Below are positions 5,477 through 14,340 of a stretch of DNA of 64,000 nt, one piece after another; position 1 is the first letter of the stretch, and each line of letters opens with the position of its first letter. This DNA is from an uncultured Alphaproteobacteria bacterium (GTDB taxonomy: Bacteria > Pseudomonadota > Alphaproteobacteria > RF32 > CAG-239). Location of the stretch: positions 62,001-126,000 of the forward strand of contig CAJTJB010000004.1 in NCBI GenBank assembly GCA_910576955.1, in the 5' to 3' direction. A model generated the notes under the pieces. It worked only from the letters and a program-made list of their open reading frames with translations, ran no database searches and was not told the origin of the DNA. A program made the position numbers and the translations under genes.

Positions 5477-8074
5477 ATGAAAAGAATGTTGATTGATGAT
5501 ACTCAACCCGAAGAAACCCGCGTGGTGATTGTGGACGGGAATAAAATTGAGGATGTAGAGTTCGAATCTACGGCAAAAAAACAAATTAAAGGCAATATCT
5601 TTACCGCAAAAGTGGTCAGAATCGAACCTTCGCTGCAGGCGGCGTTTGTGGACTACGGCGGGAATCGCCACGGCTTTTTGGCATTCGGCGAAATCCATCC
5701 CGATTATTATACCGTTTCCGACGAGGTGCGCGATGAGGTTGCCAAAGAGGTTGACGAGATAATCGAGCGCAAGCGGCAATATCAGGCGGAGCGTAAAGCC
5801 GAGCAGGAACGCCGCAAACTTGAGCGTGAGCAGAAACGTGCCGAATACGAGGCGAAAAAAGCAGCCGAGGCGGCAGCTATGGCAGCGGCGGAGATGGCAG
5901 CTCGGGAAGAAAATGCGTCGGCAGATGTTGCAGAAGCGGAAGAACCGGCAGGCATTGAAGAAAGCGCCGAAGTTATCACTGTTGCGGCTACGGAAGCGAG
6001 TGCGCCGGAAGTATCCGAAACTGCGGTTGAAGAAAACACGGCTGAAGAGCCGGTTGCGTTGGATGGTTGCGGCTGTTCGGAAAACTGTGCGTGCCGCGCG
6101 GAAGACGGACATTGCCACTGTGCCGAAAACGGCGTTTGCACCTGTTCGGAAGAATGCCATTCAGAAACTCACGAATGCGCTTGCTGTCATCAGGCGGAAG
6201 CCAATGAGGGTGAAACGGTTGCCGAGAGTGGTGAAGAAACAGCGGAAGTTGAGCCTGCAGAGGCGGAAAATGACAACGGCGGCGAAGAAAAGCCCCGTCG
6301 CAGAACCCGCCGCGGTGCGAGATTTTTGGGTCGCCGCGCGCCGAAAGGCAAATATAAAGTATCGGCAGATGCCAGCGGTTTGCGCGACGAAATGGTTGCC
6401 GAAGAGCTGGACGAAAGCGATGTTGCCTCTATGGATGATGACGAAGACTATGAGTCCGAAACAAGCAAAGACTTTGATAATGACGATGACGAGGCAGATT
6501 TTGAGCGCTATCTTGAAATTCAGCGCAAGTTGATTTTTGCCCGCAAATTGTATCACCGCTCGACGATTCAAGACGTGATTAAAGAGGGGCAGGTGCTCTT
6601 AATTCAGATTGTGAAAGAAGAGCGCGGCAACAAGGGGGCTGCGTGCACGACGTATCTTTCCCTTGCCGGGCGCTATTGCGTGTTGATGCCCAACCGGATT
6701 AAGTCCGGCGGTGTTTCGCGCAAAATTACCTCGGGCAATGACCGCAAACGCTTAAAAGAGATTATCCGCGATTTGCCGCTTAATGACGATATGTCTTTGA
6801 TTGTGCGCACCGCGGGCGAAGACAAGCAGCGCGAAGATATTGTGCGCGACTATAACTATCTTATCCGTTCGTGGAACCATATCCGCCATTGTTCGTTGAG
6901 CGTGGCGGCGCCGGCGCTGATTTATGAAGAGGGCAACCTTATCAAACGCGCGCTCCGCGATATGTATACCAAAGACATCAGCGAAGTGATTATTGATGGC
7001 GAGGCAGCTTATAAAACCGCCAAAGATTTCAGCAAAATCCTCTCGCCGAATATGGGGCGCAAAATTAAATGCCGCAAAGAGGGTGAAATTCCCGTGTTCC
7101 AGCATTATCAGGTTGAAAAAGAGCTTGATAAGCTGCATAATCCGGTGGTTCAGCTGCAGTCGGGCGGCTATCTCGTTATTAACCCTACCGAGGCGCTGGT
7201 GTCGATTGACGTTAACTCCGGACGGGCAACGCACGAAATGGATATTGAAGAAACCGCGCTTAAAACCAACCTTGAGGCGGCAGACGAAATCGCCAAGCAG
7301 CTGCGGATGCGCAATCTTGCAGGTCTTGTTGTGGTCGACTTTATCGATATGGACGAGCCTGCGAATAACCACGCGGTGGAAAAACGGATGAAAGAGGCTA
7401 TGAAACCTGACCGCGCACGCGTGCAGATTGCGAAAATGAGCATTTTCGGGCTGTTGGAAATCTCTCGCCAGCGGATGCATTCTTCCTTTGTGGAGAGCAA
7501 CTATGTGACTTGTCCGTATTGCCGCGGGCAGGGCGTTCAACGCACGACCGAATCGGCGGCGGCGCTCGTTTTGCGCGCCATCGAAGAAGAGGGTATCAAA
7601 GGTTCATATAACCGTCTGGAAGTCAAACTGCCGCAGGATATCGCAATTTACATTTTGAACCACAAACGCCGCATTCTTGCCGATTTGGAAGAAAAATATG
7701 ACCTTGAAATCGTTGTGACGGCGGACAGTGCCATTAAAAATATCTGCGACTACAAAATCGAACGCAGCCGCGTTGCCAAGGCTAAACCGGCAGCTGTTCC
7801 GGCTGCTGCCTATGTGCCGATGGAAGAAGAGGCTGAAGAACCGGAAACCGTGGCAGCCAACGAAAACGAAGAGGCGGAAGCATATGATGTCGAAGAGAGC
7901 GAAACTTACGGCAGACGTTCGCGCCGCAACCGTTTTGACCGCCGCCGCAACCGCTCGCGCCGCAATAACCGCTACAACCGCGACAGTGAAGAGCGCGAGG
8001 TTTCAGCACCTGCCGCAGTAGCAAAAGAAGAAGAGCCGAAGAAGAAGGCGTGGTGGAAGAAACTCCTCGGGTAA
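5477..8074 (+). CDS. rne: Ribonuclease E (endoribonuclease E/G family)
   Basis: The main endonuclease of mRNA decay and rRNA/tRNA processing. The first half of the S1 RNA-binding domain (residues 35-80, KGNIFTAKVVRIEPSLQAAF) is interrupted by a long charged insertion at about residues 85-345, and the domain resumes afterwards. The catalytic DNase I-like domain has the metal-binding aspartates D578 (SIDVNSGRATHEM) and D621 (VVVDFIDMD). The zinc link that joins the dimer is C679-P-Y-C682. The C-terminal tail is only about 100 residues, Arg-rich (RRSRRNRFDRRRNRSRRN), and ends with KKAWWKKLLG. An unusual cluster of 12 Cys and 5 His lies in the S1 insertion at residues 198-238. The stop codon lies in a repeat shared with metG. 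Total length is 865 aa. Confidence 0.96.
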   Translation: MKRMLIDDTQPEETRVVIVDGNKIEDVEFESTAKKQIKGNIFTAKVVRIEPSLQAAFVDYGGNRHGFLAFGEIHPDYYTVSDEVRDEVAKEVDEIIERKRQYQAERKAEQERRKLEREQKRAEYEAKKAAEAAAMAAAEMAAREENASADVAEAEEPAGIEESAEVITVAATEASAPEVSETAVEENTAEEPVALDGCGCSENCACRAEDGHCHCAENGVCTCSEECHSETHECACCHQAEANEGETVAESGEETAEVEPAEAENDNGGEEKPRRRTRRGARFLGRRAPKGKYKVSADASGLRDEMVAEELDESDVASMDDDEDYESETSKDFDNDDDEADFERYLEIQRKLIFARKLYHRSTIQDVIKEGQVLLIQIVKEERGNKGAACTTYLSLAGRYCVLMPNRIKSGGVSRKITSGNDRKRLKEIIRDLPLNDDMSLIVRTAGEDKQREDIVRDYNYLIRSWNHIRHCSLSVAAPALIYEEGNLIKRALRDMYTKDISEVIIDGEAAYKTAKDFSKILSPNMGRKIKCRKEGEIPVFQHYQVEKELDKLHNPVVQLQSGGYLVINPTEALVSIDVNSGRATHEMDIEETALKTNLEAADEIAKQLRMRNLAGLVVVDFIDMDEPANNHAVEKRMKEAMKPDRARVQIAKMSIFGLLEISRQRMHSSFVESNYVTCPYCRGQGVQRTTESAAALVLRAIEEEGIKGSYNRLEVKLPQDIAIYILNHKRRILADLEEKYDLEIVVTADSAIKNICDYKIERSRVAKAKPAAVPAAAYVPMEEEAEEPETVAANENEEAEAYDVEESETYGRRSRRNRFDRRRNRSRRNNRYNRDSEEREVSAPAAVAKEEEPKKKAWWKKLLG

Positions 8075-8215
8075 AAACCGTGTAATTTTGTGAACTAATT
8101 CGCGGATGGAAGCCTCACTTCGTCGCGTCGTGTACGTTTATGTACACTCGTGCTCCTCGGAGGACATCCGCGATTATTTCGCAAAATTCCGCGGTTTTTA
8201 TAGGACCATTAACGG
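8065..8215 (+). repeat. Family A gene-end palindrome, copy A2
   Basis: Begins CCTCGGGTAAAAACCGTG with the rne stop codon inside it. It folds end to end: AAAAACCGTG with CGCGGTTTTT, AATTTTGTGAA with TTCGCAAAATT, CGCGGATG with CATCCGCG, around the central GTACGTTTATGTACAC. Its first 30 bases match copy A1 after metG exactly. Confidence 0.85.
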
Positions 8216-8655
8216 AGTGTGATTTCTTTTTTATGTTGTCCCCCTCTCCCTTACCTCCCCCGCCAAGGGGGGGAGGAGATGTTTGCTGCGTGGAATTCCC
8301 CTTCCCCGGGAGGAAGGGGATAGGGGATGGGGAGGTATTAGAACTCTTGCCGGTGGGGCGGGGCTGCGGTTTGGAGAAAGTAAAATTCTTAACGAGCGTA
8401 TTTTCTTTTTTTGTAGCTTTATGTTGTCCCCCTCTCCCTTACCTCCCCCGCCAAGGGGGGAGGAGATGTTTGCTGTGTGGAATTCCCCTTCCCCGGGAGG
8501 AGGGGGATAGGGGATGGGGAGGTATTAGAGCTCTTGCTGGTGGGGCGGGGTTGCGGATATTTGGATTTTTTGTTTATAACCTTTTCTTTTTGCGTGCAAT
8601 GGCGGGTTTTTGCGTTAAACTCGGCGTATATGATAATTTATTCGGGCGGTTTAAT
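8216..8655. repeat. Two direct copies of a family E composite repeat
   Basis: Two near-identical blocks of about 120 bp (about 8233-8370 and 8424-8553) each read CCCCCTCTCCCTTACCTCCC, then an E palindrome, then GGAATTCCCCTTCCCCGGGAGG, then GGTATTAGA and a GGTGGGGCGGGG stretch. An open frame runs through them into the lipoprotein gene, but it is repeat DNA. Confidence 0.75.
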
Positions 8656-9141
8656 ATGCTGAATTTGAAAAAAACTGGGGCGATTTTAGCGGTGATGCTG
8701 TTGGCGGCGTGCGTGCGCGAGCAGACTATTGCCGTGCCGCCGGAGGGGATGAAATGCGAGGAAAGCCCGAAAGAAGAAGTTTGGGTGCCGATGCCAGTTT
8801 CGCGCGCGGGGATTCAATATTGTCCGAACAACCGGCGTTGTACCGGTGAGCCTTTATTGCCGCCGCAGCCTTGCGAACAGCCGATGCCGACATATTATGA
8901 CAATCTTTCCGAAACAGAGGTTGCCGAGGGCGTGTTGCTTATTCATCCGCTGACACGGGCAAAAGTTTTGTGTTTTGACCAGTCAGGCTGGAGCGCGGTT
9001 GAATGCGCGGAGTATTTTCGCGCGGCGGGCTATATGTTGGCGACCGATATTCCGCAGTTTGCCGGACGGTATGACTTTTTGCGCGAGGGTACATATCCTG
9101 CCCGCAGATGGCGCAAAGACGAACATATTCCACGGTGGTAA
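8656..9141 (+). CDS. Small Cys-rich lipoprotein, unknown function, 161 aa
   Basis: The N-terminus MLNLKKTGAILAVMLLAAC is a signal peptide with a lipobox (LAAC), so the mature protein should start at a lipidated Cys19 and be anchored in the envelope. The mature part has more cysteines (KCEES, QYCPNN, RRCTGE, QPCEQP, LCFDQS, VECAEYF), which could form disulfides in the periplasm. It ends in a basic tail (YPARRWRKDEHIPRW). I do not recognise the family. The start ATG follows GGGCGG at 6 bases; the open frame upstream is repeat DNA. A 9 bp terminator hairpin lies just after the stop. Confidence 0.75.
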   Translation: MLNLKKTGAILAVMLLAACVREQTIAVPPEGMKCEESPKEEVWVPMPVSRAGIQYCPNNRRCTGEPLLPPQPCEQPMPTYYDNLSETEVAEGVLLIHPLTRAKVLCFDQSGWSAVECAEYFRAAGYMLATDIPQFAGRYDFLREGTYPARRWRKDEHIPRW

Positions 9142-9148
9142 ATTTGCA

Positions 9149-9175
9149 AAATCTCCCTTTCGGGGGATTTTTTTT
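9149..9175 (+). terminator. Terminator of the lipoprotein gene
   Basis: AAATCTCCC / GGGGGATTT (9 pairs, one G-U) with a 4 base loop, followed by T8. Its T run forms the start of the next promoter's -35 box. Confidence 0.85.
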
Positions 9176-9202
9176 GACAATCCGAAAAAAATATGCTAAC
9201 TT
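9174..9202 (+). promoter_or_regulatory. Sigma-70 promoter of the gene at 9238
   Basis: TTGACA (9174-9179), 17 base spacer, TAACTT (9197-9202). Confidence 0.7.
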
Positions 9203-9237
9203 ATATATATTAACGAATAAAATTTGGAGTGTCTGCC

Positions 9238-10014
9238 ATGACTGAAAACCAGCTTGAACTTTTAAGATGCAAAATGAATGATGCGGGTTGGCGCGAAGTC
9301 TGCCGCGATGTCAAATTTAATGAACTCCATTGTTTTTCGCTTGGCAAAGATAAATTTGCGTTTGCCGTCTGGAATAAAAAAGAAGAAGTACCGGCGGATG
9401 AAAAGGATACATATCGCTTGCAAATGCTCGGCGACCCTCATTGTACGGGCAGTTATAAATATCGCTATGATACGCCGTTTACCAAAACGGAATGCGTGGT
9501 GTGCATAGCTCCGCTCGGAATAACAGGAGAGCTTAAGGGGGGCTTGAAATGGCTGCACGGCAAGTCGCATTCGGCATATGATTATGAGGGCGGGCGCAGA
9601 GAAGTGACAAAGCATCACGACATCGCTTTCTCTGAATTTAGTTTTCGCGGGGCGCAACACTCGTTTTGCGTGAAAGATTATGTGGATATGACGGATATGG
9701 ATGCCGTGGGCGCGTGGATTATGCGCGAGGCCAAAGGGATAACGAATAACAAGCGTTTTGAAAAGAGCTATACGGTTGGTGAAACGGCGGAAGAAAAAGC
9801 CCAAAAACAGGCTGCAGCGCAAGAGAGAATGCAGGTTTATGCGGCGGTATGCAGCCGGCTGATGTCGGCAGAAGAACGAAAACGCTGGAAGAGAATTGAA
9901 AACTTCAGCAAGCTGCGCAAAGCCGTGGCGGCAAAACGCGTGACACTGGCTCAAAAAATCGGCGCGAAATTTGCAAAAGCGGCAAAACAAATGTCTGCTG
10001 GCCGCGGAAAATAA
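9238..10014 (+). CDS. Hypothetical soluble protein, 258 aa
   Basis: Not recognised. The start ATG (9238) is preceded by TTGGAG at 8 bases; a GTG three codons earlier overlaps that site and is less likely. The N-terminal two thirds looks like a mixed alpha/beta domain with several Cys and His (RCKMNDAGW, HCFSLG, PHCTGS, CVVCIAPLG, KHHDIAF). The last 80 residues are strongly basic and helical (QKQAAAQERMQVYAAV, RKRWKRIENFSKLRKAVAAKR). There is no signal peptide. It has its own promoter and is not in an operon with comM, which begins 131 bases later. It may be one of the lineage-specific charged proteins of this region, like those at 28998 and 61385. Confidence 0.65.
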   Translation: MTENQLELLRCKMNDAGWREVCRDVKFNELHCFSLGKDKFAFAVWNKKEEVPADEKDTYRLQMLGDPHCTGSYKYRYDTPFTKTECVVCIAPLGITGELKGGLKWLHGKSHSAYDYEGGRREVTKHHDIAFSEFSFRGAQHSFCVKDYVDMTDMDAVGAWIMREAKGITNNKRFEKSYTVGETAEEKAQKQAAAQERMQVYAAVCSRLMSAEERKRWKRIENFSKLRKAVAAKRVTLAQKIGAKFAKAAKQMSAGRGK

Positions 10015-10145
10015 GCTTTATCAGACAATTTGCGTTTGAAAATAAATAAAACAAAAGTTAAGAAAAAGTAAAAATATTTCTTGACATTGTTTTTATTTTG
10101 TTCTATTTGTCGCTTATGATAAAAATTTAACCAAAGGACTGAAAT

Positions 10146-11666
10146 ATGGTATGCTGCGTGAAGACGGCGGCGCTTCAAGGCATTACGGCGCAAATTGTGG
10201 AGGTGCAGGTCAGCATCGGGTCGGGGCTGCCGGCGTTTGTGATTGTCGGGCTGCCTGATAAGGCTGTGAACGAGAGCAGGGAGCGGGTGCGCGCGGTTTT
10301 TACGGCGCTGGGGCTTGAATTTCCGCACGGACGGATTATAGTGAACCTCACGCCGGCGGATTTGCTGAAAGAGGGAACGCACTACGATTTGCCGATTGCG
10401 CTTGCCTTGTTGGGCGCGATGGGCAGCGTGGAGGCGCAAACGCTTCACGGGCATTTGTTTATGGGGGCGCTCGGGCTTTCGGGCAAGATTGAGGCGGTCG
10501 CGGGCGTGTTACCGGCAGCTATGCGCGCGGCGGCAGAAAAACTCGGCATTGTTTGTCCGGTTGATAACGGCGGAGAGGCGGCTTGGAGCGGCAATCCGGA
10601 TATTTTACCGGCAGAGCATATTTTGCAGTTGTTGAATTATTTTAAAGGAACGGCGATGATTGCCCCGCCGCAGAAACCGGAAATCAAAAAATCGGGATAT
10701 GCGCTGGATATGGCGGATGTCAAGGGGCAAGAAAGCGCCAAACGCGCGATGCTGATTGCCGCGGCAGGCGGGCATAATCTGCTGATGGTCGGACCTCCGG
10801 GCAGCGGCAAGACAATGTTAGCCGAGCGGCTTAACACGATTTTGCCCGAGATGACCGCCCAAGAGGCGTTAGAAACGGCGATGATTTATTCGGTGGCGGG
10901 AAAACTTAACAATACGATAGATTTTTGCCGCCCGTTTCGCGCGCCGCATCACAGCGCCTCAACGCCGGCGTTGGTTGGCGGCGGCAGAAAGGGCGTTCCG
11001 GGGGAGATTTCTCTTGCGCATAACGGCGTGTTGTTTTTGGACGAACTACCGGAATTTCAGCGCGCGACGCTGGATGCACTGCGGCAGCCGCTGGAGAGCA
11101 AAAGGGCGGTGATTGCCCGCGTGATGGCGCATACGGAATATCCGGCGGCGTTTCAGCTGGTGGCGGCGATGAACCCGTGCCGCTGCGGCTATCTCGGCAC
11201 AAAAGAACGGATGTGTCCGCGCGCACCGCAATGTGCGGCGGAATATCTGGGCAAGCTGTCCGGACCGTTTTTGGACCGCTTTGATATGCAGATTGAGGTG
11301 CCGGCGGTGAATCCGTATGAGTTGACATCGGCAGAAAAAGGGACGGGGTCGGCGGAGATGCTTAATAAGGTTAAAGCCGTGCGGCAGATTTCGGCAGAGC
11401 GACTCGATAAAATCGGCGAAAAAAATATGTTGACCAATGCGGAATTAAAGGGAGAAATTTTAGAAAAAATTTTGGATATGGATGACAATTTGCGCAAATT
11501 TGCCGCGGAATCGGCGGAAAAGTGCGGGTTGACGGCCAGAAGCCTGATGCGCATTTTGCGGTTAGCAAGAACAATTGCGGACTTGCAAAATGAAAAAAAG
11601 GTGTCTAAAATGCACTTGATTGAAGCTTTGTCTTATCGACATCGGCTTTTTAAAAAACCATATTAG
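10146..11666 (+). CDS. comM: YifB/ComM family AAA+ ATPase
   Basis: ComM is a hexameric helicase that helps branch migration when taken-up DNA recombines with the chromosome. Residues 1-170 form the Lon-protease-like ChlI domain (SIGSGLPAFVIVGLPDKAVNE). The Mg-chelatase-type AAA+ domain follows with Walker A GPPGSGKT (216-223) and Walker B VLFLDELPEF (295-304). A Cys motif CRCGY..CPRAPQC (345-363) is typical of the family, as is the C-terminal lid (ARSLMRILRLARTIADL). The length of 506 aa is usual. The start ATG follows AAAGGA at 8 bases, and TTGACA at 10082 may be its -35. The next gene starts 13 bases after its stop, so they may be co-transcribed. Confidence 0.95.
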   Translation: MVCCVKTAALQGITAQIVEVQVSIGSGLPAFVIVGLPDKAVNESRERVRAVFTALGLEFPHGRIIVNLTPADLLKEGTHYDLPIALALLGAMGSVEAQTLHGHLFMGALGLSGKIEAVAGVLPAAMRAAAEKLGIVCPVDNGGEAAWSGNPDILPAEHILQLLNYFKGTAMIAPPQKPEIKKSGYALDMADVKGQESAKRAMLIAAAGGHNLLMVGPPGSGKTMLAERLNTILPEMTAQEALETAMIYSVAGKLNNTIDFCRPFRAPHHSASTPALVGGGRKGVPGEISLAHNGVLFLDELPEFQRATLDALRQPLESKRAVIARVMAHTEYPAAFQLVAAMNPCRCGYLGTKERMCPRAPQCAAEYLGKLSGPFLDRFDMQIEVPAVNPYELTSAEKGTGSAEMLNKVKAVRQISAERLDKIGEKNMLTNAELKGEILEKILDMDDNLRKFAAESAEKCGLTARSLMRILRLARTIADLQNEKKVSKMHLIEALSYRHRLFKKPY

Positions 11667-11679
11667 GAGAATAAATAAT

Positions 11680-14115
11680 ATGTCAGCGACAAAAGTTTTG
11701 AAAAAAATACTTTGCGGCGTGATGGCGTTAGGGCTCGTGTTCGGGGCTTTGAACGTTGTTGCCGCAACGCCTGACTGTCCGGATTGCCCGGCTGACAAAG
11801 ACGGCAGCCTTTTCCCCGGAGGGTCTTGCGAAAACTGCGGCAGTGCCGAAGTTATTGATAAAGACGGCAGCATTTTCCCCGGCGGCGGGTGTGACAGATG
11901 CAGCGCGAGCCGCAAGTCTGATAAAAAAGTGCGCATTGTGGACGGACCGCAAAAACGTTCGTGCCCGAGCTGCCCGCAGCCCGAGTTCCGGACAAAAAAT
12001 TATGTGTTTGCACAGCCGAGATATAAAAGCAATGCCGCGAATCGCAATTGCTGCGATTTGGCTTCCTTTGCGCTGACACATGTTGACTTTAAACTTAATA
12101 ACCAAGATGGGTACAATCCGTATTCAGGGCATGTCGGTAACTACCGTTTCCGTATTTTCGGGTGCAGACGCGCAACAAAAAAGGCTTTTTTAAACCACGG
12201 GCGCGTTATCCAAAAAGATATGGCTTTTAATTCCGTCTTCAAAAGAGCCGCTGACAAATGCTATAAAGTTATGGAAATTCCGAGTGATGTCTGCTTGGCA
12301 GATACGTCGGTTAAGCTGCCCGAATATGCCTTGACCGCAGAAATTACAAACTTCTTTATGAATGTCTGCGATGAATACGACTGGGATAAGGCTAAAAAAG
12401 CCAACAAACGCAACGGCACGGCGGAAATGACCGTTACTTGGCGTTTGATGAACCTGAGCCAGAGCAAAGTTTACTGGAAAGGCGTGACCACCGGTTATGC
12501 AGAGGTTGAAAACGGCGTTTACGAGGGTGAAGTTAAGCTTGCAGAGGGCGCATTTGCCGATGCGGCTGCCAGACTTTCGTCATTGCCGGGTTTTGAAGAA
12601 CAGCTCAAAATGCATATTTCCGCAGAAGAGCAGGCTCGCGAGCGGGCGGCTTTAGTGGCGTTTGACGCGAAATTTAACCCTGGAAAATGCTATTTTGCCA
12701 AAGAAGTCGAGTATACGCGTTCTTGCGATTATGCACCGCAGCCGCAGTGTCCGGCAGTACGCCGCCCGATGTGCCCGTGTGCCGTTCAACAGCCTTGCGT
12801 GTGCAATCAGCCGGTTTGCTCCTGCCCGCCGGTCAGCTGCCCGTGTGCTCCGGCAAAACCGAAAGTGGAAGAGTTTGTAGATGTTAAAACGCAAACGACC
12901 ACAATTGAAAAGAAAATTATCACCACAACCAGAGTAGAAACGCCGGCGCCGGTTTGCCAGCAAGTCTGCCGTCCGGTTTGTCCGAAGAAGAAAACCGTGA
13001 CAACAACGGTTACAACGGTTGAGGAAGAAAGCTGCCCGATGCAGTGCTCGCAGAAGTGTGAACAGCCGAAGTGCAAGAAAATCTGCACCGAAACCTGCGA
13101 AGAGGGCAGAAAAAACTGCTCGACGGAATGTGTGGAAGACTGCGGAGGCAAAACAGTTGTCGAAGAACCGGTGAAAGTGGTTGAAAAAGTTGTCCGTGTT
13201 CCGGCGCCTGCGGTTGAAGAAACCGGCGGTGTTGAGGTTGAAAACGTATCGACCGCGGCTCAGGTTGAGGAAACCGGCGGCGTGACCGACAGCCATCGCG
13301 TGTATGAAAACTGCATCGACGAGAACGGCAATGTGATTTCTGACGGCAGTTGCACAGTGGTTGACGATAACTGGGTTGATTTGGATGGTTATTCGGTTGA
13401 TGCCAAACTGTGCATTGTGGATCGTCCGCCGTATGCAGAGTTGAGCCCCGAAAATATGCTCAAAATCCGCGGTTCGGTGGTTGATGTGACCAATGCCAAA
13501 GGTGTTAAAGGCAAGGGGTTGGTTATTTCCGACTCGTTTATCCTCACCTCGGCTGGTTTGGTGAACAAACTACAGAATACCTATGATGTTAAGACGATTA
13601 ACGGCGATACACTGAAAGCCAAGGCTGTTCGCGTTAACCCGAGCAAAAACACCGCACTGTTGTCTTTGGATAAGCCGACGGCTTATACGCCGCTTTCCTT
13701 GAATTTGGAATTGCCGGCAATTGACCAAGAGGGCTTTATCGCATTGGGCAACGAGGGCGAGGGTTCAAAGAACTATATGGATGATAACGGCAAAATTTAC
13801 GGTTATCGCTATACGGATTCGCTCGGAACGGAGATTATTGTTGATACGCTCGTTCAGAAAGTTTCAACCGGCAGCGTGCTGATTGATAAACTCGGTACGG
13901 TCAACGGCATATCAAACTCCGGCAAGCAGACCGAAGACGGTATGGATTTGTTCATTCCGACCGAAACGGCATTGCGCAGCTTGGGCTTGTCTATCTGCGA
14001 AAAAGTGTATGAGAAGAAAAGCCCTTGGGAGAAGACGGTTTACAAGCCGGTAACCGAAAAGGTTAAGCAGGAAACCAAAGCTCCTGAAGCTATGCCCAAA
14101 GGCAGCCGCAAATAG
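11680..14115 (+). CDS. Secreted Cys/Pro-rich multidomain protein with an inactive-looking trypsin-like (HtrA-type) domain
   Basis: Starts at ATG 11680 behind AGGAG; residues 1-28 form a signal peptide (..VFGALNVVAA). Two tandem motifs DKDGS(L/I)FPGG(S/G)C(E/D)xC follow. Residues about 110-340 form a mixed domain (NYRFRIFGC, AEITNFFMNVCDEYD, TVTWRLMNLSQSKVYW) that recalls small periplasmic lipoproteins. Residues about 343-490 are a linker very rich in Cys and Pro (CPCAVQQPCVCNQPVCSC) with Thr stretches. The C-terminal part (about 593-770) has the strand pattern of S1C proteases (GKGLVISDSFILTSAGLV, NTALLSLD, TGSVLIDKLGTVNGI), but the catalytic His is Gly (about 626), the Asp is Asn-Thr and the GNSGGP box is gone. 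The mature protein has about 40 Cys, so a disulfide-linked envelope scaffold is plausible. Function is unknown. Confidence 0.75.
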   Translation: MSATKVLKKILCGVMALGLVFGALNVVAATPDCPDCPADKDGSLFPGGSCENCGSAEVIDKDGSIFPGGGCDRCSASRKSDKKVRIVDGPQKRSCPSCPQPEFRTKNYVFAQPRYKSNAANRNCCDLASFALTHVDFKLNNQDGYNPYSGHVGNYRFRIFGCRRATKKAFLNHGRVIQKDMAFNSVFKRAADKCYKVMEIPSDVCLADTSVKLPEYALTAEITNFFMNVCDEYDWDKAKKANKRNGTAEMTVTWRLMNLSQSKVYWKGVTTGYAEVENGVYEGEVKLAEGAFADAAARLSSLPGFEEQLKMHISAEEQARERAALVAFDAKFNPGKCYFAKEVEYTRSCDYAPQPQCPAVRRPMCPCAVQQPCVCNQPVCSCPPVSCPCAPAKPKVEEFVDVKTQTTTIEKKIITTTRVETPAPVCQQVCRPVCPKKKTVTTTVTTVEEESCPMQCSQKCEQPKCKKICTETCEEGRKNCSTECVEDCGGKTVVEEPVKVVEKVVRVPAPAVEETGGVEVENVSTAAQVEETGGVTDSHRVYENCIDENGNVISDGSCTVVDDNWVDLDGYSVDAKLCIVDRPPYAELSPENMLKIRGSVVDVTNAKGVKGKGLVISDSFILTSAGLVNKLQNTYDVKTINGDTLKAKAVRVNPSKNTALLSLDKPTAYTPLSLNLELPAIDQEGFIALGNEGEGSKNYMDDNGKIYGYRYTDSLGTEIIVDTLVQKVSTGSVLIDKLGTVNGISNSGKQTEDGMDLFIPTETALRSLGLSICEKVYEKKSPWEKTVYKPVTEKVKQETKAPEAMPKGSRK

Positions 14116-14340
14116 GTGCCAGCGGCACCTGCAACGGTTTAGCTGCGGCGGGTGGCATATGATATTAAAACGCACGGGCTTAGGTTCGTGGTGCCAGCGG
14201 CACCTGCAACGGTTTAGCTGCGGCGGGTGGCAAATGATATTAAAACGCACGGGCTTAGGTTCGTGGTGCCAGCGGCACCTGCAACGAGTTGGCTGCGGAC
14301 TGTCGCAAGTCATGTTAAAACGCACGGGCTTAGGTTCGTG
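14116..14340 (+). repeat. Three tandem 75 bp repeats (family C)
   Basis: Units at 14116-14190, 14191-14265 and 14266-14340, starting at the base after the stop codon. Each begins with the palindrome GTGCCAGCGGCACC, has GCTGCGG in the middle and ends ACGGGCTTAGGTTCGTG. Units 1 and 2 differ at one base; unit 3 has diverged in its middle. Confidence 0.9.

Noticed and set aside
5405..6571. Long minus-strand frames opposite rne
   Set aside because: They are antisense shadows of a GC-biased gene; no start signals or domains.
8140..8655. Long N-terminal extension of the lipoprotein frame
   Set aside because: The extension is a translation of a family A arm and two family E composites; the real gene starts at ATG 8656 with a lipoprotein signal.
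14116..14340. CRISPR array
   Set aside because: Units are contiguous 75 bp tandem copies without spacers of constant size, and there are no cas genes.
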